Positions 8,513 to 16,590 of a stretch of 64,000 nucleotides of DNA are shown here, piece after piece. Both the position numbers and the translations under genes were made by a program. The notes under the pieces were generated by a model. The model did no database searches, was not told where the DNA came from, and was given only the letters and a program-made list of their open reading frames with translations. The stretch covers positions 7,379,501 to 7,443,500 of the forward strand of contig NZ_CP029078.1 of assembly GCF_005222485.1 (NCBI RefSeq), read 5' to 3'. Position 1 is the stretch's first letter. Every line of letters starts with the position of its first letter. The DNA is from Streptomyces griseoviridis (GTDB taxonomy: Bacteria > Actinomycetota > Actinomycetes > Streptomycetales > Streptomycetaceae).

Positions 8513-8518
8513 CGGTCC

Positions 8519-9118
8519 ATGGACGAAGAGTCGCGATCGCTCACGGAGCGTTTACGGGCGGAGTCGGGAGGGGGCGCCCGGTACGAGCGCCTCGTGGCCA
8601 CCGAGGACCTCGACGAACTGGCGGGCGTGCTCACCGAGGCCGGACAGCCGCTGTGGGCGCGGGAGTTGGCCGCGTTCCGGCTGGGGCTCGCGGGGGACAG
8701 GCGGGCCTTCGAGTCCCTCGTCCTCCTCCTCAACCACCGCGACCCGCAGCGCTGCGTCTCCGCCGCCCACGCCCTCGCCCGGCTCGGCGACCCACGCACC
8801 GCCCGCGCGGCGGCGGCCCTCGCCACCAACGAACTCCGCGTCGCCTACGCGCTCCAGCCGGTGCGCCTGCTCGCGGAACTGGCCGCACCCGAGTCCGTCC
8901 CGGCCCTGATCACCACCCTGCGCCGCCGTCTGCACCCGCACGATCCGTACCGCCGCGTCGCCCTGGCCTGCGTGGACGGCCTGGGCGCCTTGAAGGACAC
9001 CCGCGCCCGCCCGATCCTGAACGAGGCCCTGGCCCACCCGGCCCTGGCGGAGGCGGCGGTACGGGCACTGGCGCGGATTCCTCGACAGCGGGGAGGACGC
9101 GGGACGGGACGGGGATGA
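8519..9118 (+). CDS. HEAT-repeat protein with a TTA codon
   Basis: 199 residues, almost entirely alpha-helical Ala/Leu-rich repeats of about 30-35 residues (for example PLWARELAAFRLGLAGDRRA and DPQRCVSAAHALARLGDPRT), as in HEAT/PBS-lyase scaffolds. No catalytic motif is present, so a protein-interaction role is the most I can infer. No signal peptide. Codon 12 (8552-8554) is TTA, so translation should depend on the bldA tRNA. No Shine-Dalgarno sequence; the -10 box directly before the ATG suggests a leaderless mRNA. Downstream is a 17-bp minisatellite. Confidence 0.8.
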   Translation: MDEESRSLTERLRAESGGGARYERLVATEDLDELAGVLTEAGQPLWARELAAFRLGLAGDRRAFESLVLLLNHRDPQRCVSAAHALARLGDPRTARAAAALATNELRVAYALQPVRLLAELAAPESVPALITTLRRRLHPHDPYRRVALACVDGLGALKDTRARPILNEALAHPALAEAAVRALARIPRQRGGRGTGRG

Positions 9119-9154
9119 CGTCCGCCGACCGAATCGCGGCACCCCGACGACCGG

Positions 9155-9320
9155 CCGCCCCCGCCACGGAGCCACTCCCGCCACGGAGCCACTCCCGCCG
9201 CCGGGCCGCTCCCGCTGCCGGGCCGCTCCCGCTGCCGGGCCGCTCCCGCTGCCGGGCCGCTCCCGCTGCCGGGCCACCCGCGCTGCCGGGCCACCCGCGC
9301 CGCCGGGCCGCTCCCGTCAC
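9155..9320. repeat. 17-bp minisatellite (about 9-10 units)
   Basis: Units close to CCGCTCCCGCTGCCGGG repeat with an exact 17-bp period (landmark CTCCC at 9175, 9192, 9209, 9226, 9243, 9260 and again at 9311, with variant units between). Outer units are diverged and inner units nearly identical. It lies in the gap between the convergent HEAT and GNAT genes; 17 is not a multiple of three, so no encoded peptide repeat. Confidence 0.75.
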
Positions 9321-9355
9321 GGGGCTGCCCCAGCAGACGGGCGCCCGTCAGCCCC

Positions 9356-9931
9356 TCAAGCCCCTGCCACCCTCCTGCCCTTCCCGTCCGTCAAGTCCCT
9401 CCCGTCCCGCAGGTCCTTCGTGTACCGCAACTCCGGTACCTCCACCCCGTCGACCTCGTACGGTTCCTCGGCGCCGTCGGCCGTGAAGCCCCACCGTTCG
9501 TAGAAGCGGCGGGCGCGGACGTTGGCCTTCAGCACCCAGAGGTGGAAGCGGGTCCGGCCGTCCGCCCGGCAGCGTCGTAGCGACTCCGCCAGCAGGGCGC
9601 CGCCGATGCCCGTGCCGCAGTGCTCGGGGTGTACGTACAGCGCGTACAACTCGGCGCTCCCCGGGGCCACTTCGCCGTCCCGGTACGGGCCGTGGAAGGC
9701 CCAGCCGACCAGTCCGCCGGGCGCCTCCGCCACGAGGTTCACCACGCTGCCGTCGCCCGTGCGCAGGCGGGTGCGCAGCCCGGCGGTGTTCTCCTGGACG
9801 CTCATCGCGTCGAGGTGCGACTGCGGCATCATCCCCCGGTAGGCGGCACGCCAGCCGCGCACCCGGATCTCCGCCACCCCCGCGCAGTCGGCGACGGTCA
9901 TCGCGCGGATCGTGGACGCCGTGGCGCTCAC
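9356..9931 (-). CDS. GNAT-family N-acetyltransferase
   Basis: 191 residues from a GTG at 9931 that overlaps the ridA stop (GTGA). GNAT core: IRAMTVADCAGVAEIRVRGW at the N-terminus, ELYALYVHPEHCGTGIGGAL as the acetyl-CoA pyrophosphate-binding motif A (Q/R-x-x-G-x-G/A equivalent), and NVRARRFYERWGF as motif B. Substrate unknown; the tight coupling to a RidA protein suggests small-metabolite detoxification, which is inference. The last 15 residues are charged and low-complexity. Confidence 0.82.
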   Translation of the reverse strand: MSATASTIRAMTVADCAGVAEIRVRGWRAAYRGMMPQSHLDAMSVQENTAGLRTRLRTGDGSVVNLVAEAPGGLVGWAFHGPYRDGEVAPGSAELYALYVHPEHCGTGIGGALLAESLRRCRADGRTRFHLWVLKANVRARRFYERWGFTADGAEEPYEVDGVEVPELRYTKDLRDGRDLTDGKGRRVAGA

Positions 9932-10326
9932 TCCGGGAGTACCGCCAGCGCCTCGATCTCCATCAGGAACTCCGGTCTGACCAGGGCCGCCACCTGGACC
10001 GCCGAGACGGCCGGGAGGCGGTCGTCGGGGAGGTGGGCGGCGCGGGCCGCGCGGATCGCCGGGAGGTGGGCGATGTCCGTGACGAAGAAGGTGAGTTTGA
10101 TGACGTCGTCGAAGCGCGCGCCGGCCGCGGACAGGCAGCGGCGGAGGTTCTCGAAGACCTGGTGGGCCTGGGCCTGCGGGTCGCCCTCGCCGACGATCCG
10201 CCCTTCCTCGTCGAGCGCGAGCTGGCCCGAGACCGCGACCAGGCGGCCGGTGGCGGTGACGACGTGCGTGTACTGGGCGGCGGGGAAGACCCCGTCGGGG
10301 GCGGGAATCCTGGTCGGCTCACTCAT
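9928..10326 (-). CDS. RidA-family (YjgF/UK114) protein
   Basis: 132 residues from ATG 10326. It shows the RidA pattern VAVSGQLALDEEGRIVGEGD near 43-62, QVFENLRRCLSAAGARFDDV, and VAALVRPEFLMEIEALAV at the C-terminus, where the Arg of the imine-deaminase site lies before P-x-x-x-x-E. Canonical RidA hydrolyses reactive 2-aminoacrylate-type imines; several subgroups do other chemistry, so the exact substrate is open. Coupled to the GNAT gene. The 6-3-6 palindrome GGTCCA-tcg-TGGACC (10328-10342) sits just upstream of the start where a ribosome site would be. Confidence 0.85.
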   Translation of the reverse strand: MSEPTRIPAPDGVFPAAQYTHVVTATGRLVAVSGQLALDEEGRIVGEGDPQAQAHQVFENLRRCLSAAGARFDDVIKLTFFVTDIAHLPAIRAARAAHLPDDRLPAVSAVQVAALVRPEFLMEIEALAVLPE

Positions 10327-10327
10327 G

Positions 10328-10342
10328 GGTCCATCGTGGACC
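10328..10342. promoter_or_regulatory. Palindrome GGTCCA-tcg-TGGACC at the ridA start
   Basis: Perfect 6-3-6 inverted repeat 1 bp upstream of the ridA ATG. It could be an operator or an RNA hairpin limiting translation. No good Shine-Dalgarno sequence is seen there. Confidence 0.35.
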
Positions 10343-10381
10343 ATGGGTCTGACAACGCCCCCGACGGGCCTCACCGCGCGG

Positions 10382-11971
10382 TCAGCCGCGGCCGAGCAGC
10401 CCGTGCAGCGTCGAGCCGCGTGCCGTGGTCGCCGCCGCCTTGGACGTCAGCGGCTTCGGGTCGGGCAGCTTCCGGCACACCGCGTCCACCTCGCCGTGGC
10501 CGCGCGGCACGGTTCCCTCGGAGAGGTAGTCCGCCAAGTACCTGTCGAGGCAGGTGTTCCCGCTCAGCGTGATGCCGTGGTTCCCGCCGCCCTCCTCGAC
10601 GACGAGGCTGGAGTGCGCCAGCATCCGGTGCATCGTCGCGCCGCCCTCGTACGGGGTCGCCGCGTCGTCGGTCGCCTGGAAGAGGAGGACGGGCGGCAGC
10701 TTGCCGTTGGCGACGTTCACCGGCTGCCGCGGGGCCGTGGGCCAGGAGGCGCACGCCGCGTTGTACCAGGTGTTGCTCCAGGCCATGAGGGGCGCCTTCT
10801 GGTACACCTCCCACGTGTCACGCTCCCAGCGCTTCCACGCGCGCGGCCAGGAGGCGTCCCGGCACTGGACGGCCGTGTAGACGCTGTAGCCGTTGTCCCC
10901 CGAGGCTCCGATGGCGGCGAAGTTGCGGTACGCCTCCACCAGCGGCTCGGCGTTCTTGTCGTTCACGTACGCCGCGAACGCCTCGGCGAGGTAGGGCCAG
11001 TAGCCGTTGTAGTAGCCGCCGGGGACGAAGGTGTCCTCCAGCTCGGAGGCGCCCACCGTGCCGTCGGCCGGCTTCTTCGCGAGCGCCTCGCGCATCGCGT
11101 ACCACGTGGCCTCGATCTTCTCGGGATCGGTGCCGAGCCGGTAGGTCGTGTCGTACCGCGCGATCCACGCCATCAGGGCGCGGTGCCGGTCGTTGAAGGC
11201 GACGTCCTGGGAGAGGTTGTCCTCGTACCAGACGCCCGTGGGGTCCACGATCGAGTCGAGGACCAGGCGGCGCAGCCGCTCGGGGAACAGCTTGGCGTAC
11301 ACGGCGCCGAGGTAGGTGCCGTACGAGTAGCCGAAGTAGTTGATCCGCTGGGCGCCGACCGCCTGCCGGATCGCGTCCATGTCCCGCACGGCGGCGACCG
11401 TGTTGATGTACGGCAGGATGTCCGCGTACTTGGCGCCGCAGGCGGCGGCGAAGGACCTGACCCGCTGGAGGTTGGTCCGCGCCAGGGCGGGGGTGCTCGG
11501 CACCGAGTCGGGCCGCACCGGGTCGAAGAAGCCGGGCTTGCAGTCAAGGGCGGGCCGGCTCCTGCCGACGCCGCGCGGGTCGAAGCCGATGACGTCGTAC
11601 TGGGCCGCGACCGCCTTCGGCAGCGACGACGCGACGAAACCCGCCAGGTTGCGCCCACTGCCGCCGGGGCCGCCGGGGTTGACCAGCAGCGGCCCCTGGA
11701 ACGTCTTCGCGGTGTGCGGCACCCGGGTCAGCGCCAGCGTGATCTGCTTCCCGCGCGGGTGCGCGTGGTCGAGCGGCACCTTCAGGGACGCGCACTGGAG
11801 CCTCGGGTAGGCGGTGGTGGCGCACTCCTTCCAGGCGGGCTTCGCGACGGCTGCGGCCGGGGCCGGGGCGACGGCCGTGCCGCCGCGCGGGCCGGCGTCG
11901 GCGTGGCCGGCCGTGAGGGTGCCGGCCACGATGACGGCCGTGCCGCACACGGCGGCTGCGCGTTTTCTCAT
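10382..11971 (-). CDS. Secreted S33 peptidase (tripeptidyl aminopeptidase type, alpha/beta hydrolase)
   Basis: 529 residues from ATG 11971 with a strong GGGAGGA upstream. Signal peptide at 1-26 (MRKRAAAVCG to AGHADA). Alpha/beta-hydrolase fold with oxyanion segment NPGGPGGSG (99-107), nucleophile elbow GYSYGT (Ser216), acid in FQATDDAATP and His in GGGNHGI, followed by the TAP-like C-terminal domain with paired cysteines. Streptomyces Tap-type enzymes remove tripeptides from exported proteins; single-residue release (SlpD/SlpE type) is equally possible. The gene ends 55 bp upstream of ridA on the same strand. Confidence 0.88.
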   Translation of the reverse strand: MRKRAAAVCGTAVIVAGTLTAGHADAGPRGGTAVAPAPAAAVAKPAWKECATTAYPRLQCASLKVPLDHAHPRGKQITLALTRVPHTAKTFQGPLLVNPGGPGGSGRNLAGFVASSLPKAVAAQYDVIGFDPRGVGRSRPALDCKPGFFDPVRPDSVPSTPALARTNLQRVRSFAAACGAKYADILPYINTVAAVRDMDAIRQAVGAQRINYFGYSYGTYLGAVYAKLFPERLRRLVLDSIVDPTGVWYEDNLSQDVAFNDRHRALMAWIARYDTTYRLGTDPEKIEATWYAMREALAKKPADGTVGASELEDTFVPGGYYNGYWPYLAEAFAAYVNDKNAEPLVEAYRNFAAIGASGDNGYSVYTAVQCRDASWPRAWKRWERDTWEVYQKAPLMAWSNTWYNAACASWPTAPRQPVNVANGKLPPVLLFQATDDAATPYEGGATMHRMLAHSSLVVEEGGGNHGITLSGNTCLDRYLADYLSEGTVPRGHGEVDAVCRKLPDPKPLTSKAAATTARGSTLHGLLGRG

Positions 11972-12108
11972 ACGGGTCCTCCCAGGACGGAGGGGCTGCG
12001 GACCGCGGAGGTCACGGTCCCGGCCGCATCGTCCCGGAAAGCCGCACCGCAGGAACACATTCCGCCCATACTTGACCCGAACGGGCCCGGAGATGCCTTC
12101 TCACGCTC

Positions 12109-13167
12109 TCAGATGAACGAAAGTTGCGTCGGTTCGGACGTCCCCGGCTCGGGAAGCGCCGTCTCGGCCGGCTCCCGCGGGCGGAGCCGCCGGGGCATGC
12201 CCGCGCCGGCGGGGCCGATGCCGTACTCCTGGGCCAGCTCGTGGACCTGCCGGGTGATCCGGCGCTGGTACCACTTCGGGGCGTAGGCGCCGTCCGCGTA
12301 CAGCCGCTCGTAGCGGCGCACCAGGTGCGGGTGGTGCCGTCGCAGCCAGGCCATGAACCACTCGCGTGCCCCGGGGCGCAGATGCAGCACCAGGGGCGTG
12401 ACGGAGGTGGCCCCCGACTCCGCGACGGCCCGCACGGTGGCCCGCAGCTGGGCCGGGTCGTCGCCGAGGAAGGGGATCACCGGCGCCATCAGGACCCCGC
12501 AGCCGATGCCGTGCGCGGTGAGGGTGCGGACCGCGTCGAGTCGGCGTTCGGGGGCCGGGGTGCCCGGCTCGACGGTCCGCCACAGCTCGCCGTCGAGGAA
12601 GCCGACCGAGACGCTGACCCCGACGTCCGTGACCTGCGCGGCCTGGGTCAGCAGCTCCAGGTCGCGCAGGATCAGGGTGCCCTTGGTCAGGATCGAGAAC
12701 GGGTTCGCGTGGTCCCGCAGCGCCGCCAGGATGCCCGGCATCAGCCGGTAGCGGCCCTCCGCCCGCTGGTAGCAGTCGACGTTGGTGCCCATCGCGATGT
12801 GCTCGCCCTGCCAGCGGCGCGAGCCGAGCTGGCGGCGCAGCAGCTCGGGGGCGTTCGTCTTGACCACGATCTGCGAGTCGAAGCCGAGACCTGTGTCGAG
12901 GTCGAGATAGCTGTGGGTCTTGCGGGCGAAGCAGTACACGCACGCGTGCGAGCAGCCCCGGTAGGGGTTCACCGTCCATTCGAACGGCATCCGGGACGCT
13001 CCCGGCACCCGGTTGACGATCGAGCGGGCGCGGACCTCGTGGAAGGTGATTCCGGCGAACTCCGGTGTGTCGAAGGTCCGGGTGACCACGGCGTCGGCGC
13101 CGAACAGCGCGGCGTCCGCGGCCCGGCTGTGACCGCCCGACTCGACGGTGAGGTTCTCCCAGCGCAT
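12109..13167 (-). CDS. Radical SAM protein, Rv2578c family
   Basis: 352 residues from ATG 13167 with GAGGAGG upstream. Radical SAM cluster motif CSHACVYC (C-x3-C-x2-C) near residue 73, in the context NPYRGCSHACVYCFARKTHS, which is typical of the Rv2578c/SplB-like group. The remainder is a partial TIM barrel (ILTKGTLILRDLELL, MAPVIPFLGDD). The reaction is unknown for this family; DNA repair has been suggested by distant similarity to spore photoproduct lyase but nothing here tests it. It is divergent from the SRPBCC gene. No intein is present. Confidence 0.85.
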   Translation of the reverse strand: MRWENLTVESGGHSRAADAALFGADAVVTRTFDTPEFAGITFHEVRARSIVNRVPGASRMPFEWTVNPYRGCSHACVYCFARKTHSYLDLDTGLGFDSQIVVKTNAPELLRRQLGSRRWQGEHIAMGTNVDCYQRAEGRYRLMPGILAALRDHANPFSILTKGTLILRDLELLTQAAQVTDVGVSVSVGFLDGELWRTVEPGTPAPERRLDAVRTLTAHGIGCGVLMAPVIPFLGDDPAQLRATVRAVAESGATSVTPLVLHLRPGAREWFMAWLRRHHPHLVRRYERLYADGAYAPKWYQRRITRQVHELAQEYGIGPAGAGMPRRLRPREPAETALPEPGTSEPTQLSFI

Positions 13168-13356
13168 CTGGCCTCCTCGGTAGCACTGGCCACACAATAG
13201 AACATTAGTTCGCATGATCGTGCGGAGGGACCTTCCACGAACGCTTTCGGACAGAACAAGGACCCGCGGAGACCGGGAACCGACCCCGATTTGGGAGGCC
13301 GCACCCGGGGGTGGTTGGCTTGCCCCGATCCCGAGAACCAAGCCTGGAGGAAGTCA

Positions 13357-13800
13357 ATGGCGCAGGTAGAGGCGACAACGGAGCGGGTCGTCGAGGCGGA
13401 CCCGGAGAAGGTGTTCGACGCCCTCGCCGACTACAGCGGAACGCGGGCGGCCCTGCTTCCCCACCACTTCAGCGAGTACGAGGTGCGCGAGGGCGGCGAC
13501 GGCGAGGGCACCCTCGTCCACTGGAAGCTCCAGGCCACCAGCAAGCGGGTGCGCGACTGCCTCCTCGAGGTCACCGAGCCCACCGACGGCGAACTGGTCG
13601 AGAAGGACCGCAACTCCTCCATGGTCACCACCTGGCGGGTCACCCCGGCGGGCGAGGGCAGCTCCCGGGTGGTCGTGACGAGCGTGTGGAACGGCGCGGG
13701 CGGCATCGGCGGCTTCTTCGAGCGGACCTTCGCGCCCAAGGGCCTCGCCCGGATCTACGACGAACTGCTCGGCAACCTCGCCACCGAGGTCGCCAAGTAA
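13357..13800 (+). CDS. SRPBCC-family (START/polyketide cyclase-like) protein
   Basis: 147 residues from ATG 13357 with GGAGGAA eight bases upstream. Pattern of a SRPBCC fold: TERVVEADPEKVFDALADYS at the N-terminus, central strands, and a long C-terminal helix (FAPKGLARIYDELLGNLATE). Such proteins bind hydrophobic ligands in a deep cavity or act as cyclases. No polyketide genes are nearby, so a lipid- or quinone-binding role is as likely. Divergent from the radical SAM gene. Confidence 0.82.
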   Translation: MAQVEATTERVVEADPEKVFDALADYSGTRAALLPHHFSEYEVREGGDGEGTLVHWKLQATSKRVRDCLLEVTEPTDGELVEKDRNSSMVTTWRVTPAGEGSSRVVVTSVWNGAGGIGGFFERTFAPKGLARIYDELLGNLATEVAK

Positions 13801-13993
13801 CCCACCGCGCCGCGGGACCGGCGCGCCTCCGCGCCGCGTCCCGCCCCAACGCACGGCATCCCGGCGGCCGTTGGCCCCTCACCGGTTCGAGTGGATCTCC
13901 CCACGGACCGCCGGGAACCCCGTAACCCGCCACGCCCGCCCGCAGTTGTCGCCCGAGGCGGGAACGGTGCGGGCGTGACGAGGGGAGCGGTAC

Positions 13994-16390
13994 GTGGGCG
14001 GGAGCACGCTGGTGCAGGAGGGAGCGCGGACGGAGACGGGTCAGCCGCCCCCGCCGGGCCGCACCGTCGAACCCGTCGCCGGCGGCCGACTCAGCCCGCG
14101 CCGCGTCCGGTTGGTCTTCGTCGGCCTGATGCTCGCGCTGCTGCTCGCCGCCCTCGAGCAGATGATCGTCGCCACCGCGCTGCCCAGGATCGTCGGCGAA
14201 CTGCACGGCCTCGACAAGATGTCCTGGGCGATCACCGCCTATCTGCTCACCTCGACCGTCGGCCTGCCGATCTACGGCAAACTCGGCGACCTGCTTGGCC
14301 GCAAGGGCGTCTTCCAGTTCGCCATCGTCGTCTTCGTCATCGGCTCCGCGCTGGCCGGACGGGCGACGACGATGGACCAGCTGATCGCCTTCCGCGCGGT
14401 CCAGGGCGTCGGCGCGGGCGGCCTCATGATCGGCGTGCAGGCGATCATCGCGGACATCGTGCCGCCCCGCCGCCGCGGACGCTTCATGGGCCTGATCGGC
14501 GCCGCCTTCGGCCTCGCCTCGGTCGCGGGACCGCTGCTCGGCGGCTACTTCACCGACCACCTCTCCTGGCGCTGGTGCTTCTACATCAACGTCCCCTTCG
14601 GCCTGCTCACCCTCGCCGTCATCAGCGTCGTCCTCAAACTGCCAAGACCGCGCGCGAAACCGCGCTTCGACGTGCTCGGCGCGCTGCTGCTCGCCGCCAC
14701 CTCCACCTGCCTGATCCTGCTGACCAGTTGGGGCGGCACCGAGTACCCCTGGCGCTCACGGCAGATCCTCGGCCTGGCCGCGGGCGCCGTCGTCGCCGCC
14801 GTCCTCTTCCTGCTCGCCGAGCGCCGCGCCGCCGAACCCCTCATCCCGCCACGGCTGTTCAGAAGCTCCGTCTTCAACGTCACCGGCCTGGTGGGGCTCG
14901 TCATCGGCGTCGCGCTGTTCGGCGCGGCCAGCTATCTGCCGACCTACCTCCAGATGGTCGACGGCGCCTCCGCCACCGAGTCGGGGCTGCTGATGCTGCC
15001 CATGATGGGCGGCATCGTCGGCGCGTCCGTCATCTCCGGCCAACTCATCAGCCACACCGGGCGGTACCGGATCTACCCGATCCTCGGCGCCGCCCTCTCC
15101 GTGCTCGGCATGTGGCTGCTCTCCCGCCTCCAGGTCGACACGCCCCGGCTGCACTACAGCGTCTGGATGGCCGTCCTCGGCGCCGGCATCGGCATGGTGA
15201 TGCCCGTCCTGATCCTCGCCGTGCAGAACACCGTGCGCCCCGCCGACCTCGGCACCGCCACCAGCGCCAGCACCTACTTCCGGCAGATCGGCGGCAGCGT
15301 CGGCGCCGCCGTCTTCGGCACCCTCTTCGCGGGCCGGCTCTCCGACGCCCTCGCCGACCGGCTGCCGCCGCGCGCCGGAGCCGCCCTGCCCGACCCGGAG
15401 TCGCTCACCCCGCAGCTCGTCCACGCGCTGCCCCCGAACCTGCGCGACGACTACATCCGGGCGTACGCCGACGCCATGCCCCGGATCTTCCTCTACCTCG
15501 TGCCGGTGCTCGTGCTCGGCCTGCTCATCGCCTGCTTCCTCAAGGAGAGTCCCCTGGTGTCCCACAACGCCGCCGAAACGGAGACCGCGCCCGTGAACGC
15601 CCCCGTACCGCAGGCCCGTTCGCCGTACACCGCGGGCATCCCGGTCTGCGGCACCGTGCAGCATCCCGACGGCACCGTGGTGCCTCGGGCCGCGCTCACC
15701 CTCATCGACGTGGCGGGCACCCAGATCGGGCGGGGCGCGAGCGGCGAGGACGGCCGGTACGCGCTGTCCACGCCGGGCTCGGGGGCGTACGTGCTGATCG
15801 CCGCGGCCGGCGGCCACCAGCCGCAGGCCGTCTCGGTGACCGTCGGCGAACGCCCCGTCGAACTGGACGTCGTCCTCGGCGGCGCCGGACGGCTGGCGGG
15901 CAGCGTGGTCACCGCCGACGGCACCCCCGTGCGGGACGCCATCGTCACCCTCACCAACGTGCACGGCGAGGTCGTCGCCAGCACCCGCAGCGCCCGCGAG
16001 GGCGCCTACCTCATCACCGAGCTGGTGGCGGGCGAGTACACCCTCGCCGCCAGCGCCCCCGCCTTCCGCCCGGCCGCGCTCCCGGTCACCGTGCAGGCCT
16101 CCCGCGAGACCCGCCAGGACGTCGAACTGGCCGGCGGCGCGGTGCTGCGCGGGACCGTGCGGGCGAGCGGCGGACGGGCCGTCGAGGACGCCCGGGTGAC
16201 GCTCCTCGACGCCGCGGGCAACGTCGTCGACACCCTTACCACGGGAGCCGACGGAACGTTCCGGTTCGTCGATCTCTCCTCGGGCGAGTACACCGTGATC
16301 GCCGCCGGTTACCCGCCCGTCGCCACCGTCCTCCAGGTCGCGGGCGGCGGGCGGACCGAACGGGATCTGCAACTCGGCCACGAAGACTGA
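13994..16390 (+). CDS. DHA2-type MFS exporter fused to three C-terminal carboxypeptidase-regulatory-like repeats
   Basis: 798 residues from GTG 13994 (GAGGGGAG upstream). Residues about 38-530 form a 14-segment drug:H+ antiporter of the EmrB/QacA group, with motif [12 protein letters not shown] after segment 2 and motif C-like [14 protein letters not shown] in segment 5. After the last segment ([20 protein letters not shown]) come three ~80-residue beta-sandwich repeats of the CarboxypepD_reg type (starting near [20 protein letters not shown] and [10 protein letters not shown], each with a GxY/F-x-x-x-L turn). Substrate unknown. The fusion is unusual for an MFS protein and its side of the membrane is uncertain. 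Confidence 0.88.
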   Translation: MGGSTLVQEGARTETGQPPPPGRTVEPVAGGRLSPRRVRLVFVGLMLALLLAALEQMIVATALPRIVGELHGLDKMSWAITAYLLTSTVGLPIYGKLGDLLGRKGVFQFAIVVFVIGSALAGRATTMDQLIAFRAVQGVGAGGLMIGVQAIIADIVPPRRRGRFMGLIGAAFGLASVAGPLLGGYFTDHLSWRWCFYINVPFGLLTLAVISVVLKLPRPRAKPRFDVLGALLLAATSTCLILLTSWGGTEYPWRSRQILGLAAGAVVAAVLFLLAERRAAEPLIPPRLFRSSVFNVTGLVGLVIGVALFGAASYLPTYLQMVDGASATESGLLMLPMMGGIVGASVISGQLISHTGRYRIYPILGAALSVLGMWLLSRLQVDTPRLHYSVWMAVLGAGIGMVMPVLILAVQNTVRPADLGTATSASTYFRQIGGSVGAAVFGTLFAGRLSDALADRLPPRAGAALPDPESLTPQLVHALPPNLRDDYIRAYADAMPRIFLYLVPVLVLGLLIACFLKESPLVSHNAAETETAPVNAPVPQARSPYTAGIPVCGTVQHPDGTVVPRAALTLIDVAGTQIGRGASGEDGRYALSTPGSGAYVLIAAAGGHQPQAVSVTVGERPVELDVVLGGAGRLAGSVVTADGTPVRDAIVTLTNVHGEVVASTRSAREGAYLITELVAGEYTLAASAPAFRPAALPVTVQASRETRQDVELAGGAVLRGTVRASGGRAVEDARVTLLDAAGNVVDTLTTGADGTFRFVDLSSGEYTVIAAGYPPVATVLQVAGGGRTERDLQLGHED

Positions 16391-16415
16391 CCGGTCTGAC
16401 CGGCCTGACCGGCTC
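16388..16415. repeat. TGACCGGYC short tandem repeat at the exporter stop codon
   Basis: Three 9-bp units (TGACCGGTC, TGACCGGCC, TGACCGGCT); the first contains the stop codon of the exporter gene. Possibly slippage-derived; no function inferred. Confidence 0.5.
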
Positions 16416-16590
16416 GGACAGCCCCGCCCGCGGCCGGCGTCCCGGACGACGACGCGTTTCGTGCGCCCGCGCGCACCGATGCGCCCCCCGTGCCTCAATT
16501 CCTTGATTGCCGCACATCGTCACCGAGCGGCCCCGTACGGTGTTCGAGGTGACAGATCTTGCGGGAGCCGTGGGAGAGAGGGCCTGGGCC

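Larger units (their letters stand above)
8078..8518. other. 441-bp divergent intergenic region
   Basis: No convincing gene. It lies between the dehydrogenase (minus) and the HEAT gene (plus). It contains a 20-bp-period tandem repeat (8165-8230), a CGAGT-gggta-ACTCG inverted repeat (8400-8414) followed by a second GGGTAACG motif about 30 bp on, and the leaderless-type -10 box of the HEAT gene at 8507-8512. Confidence 0.5.

Noticed and set aside
8269..9486. Open frame across the 17-bp minisatellite with Arg/Pro/Ala-rich peptide
   Set aside because: Repeat unit length (17) shifts frame each unit, composition is simple and no coding signature or start is present.
16507..16590. Upstream TTG/GTG starts for the SpoIIE phosphatase
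   Set aside because: Codons in this stretch lack the strong GC3 bias of the gene and no good ribosome site precedes them; ATG 16591 has GGGAGAGAGG.
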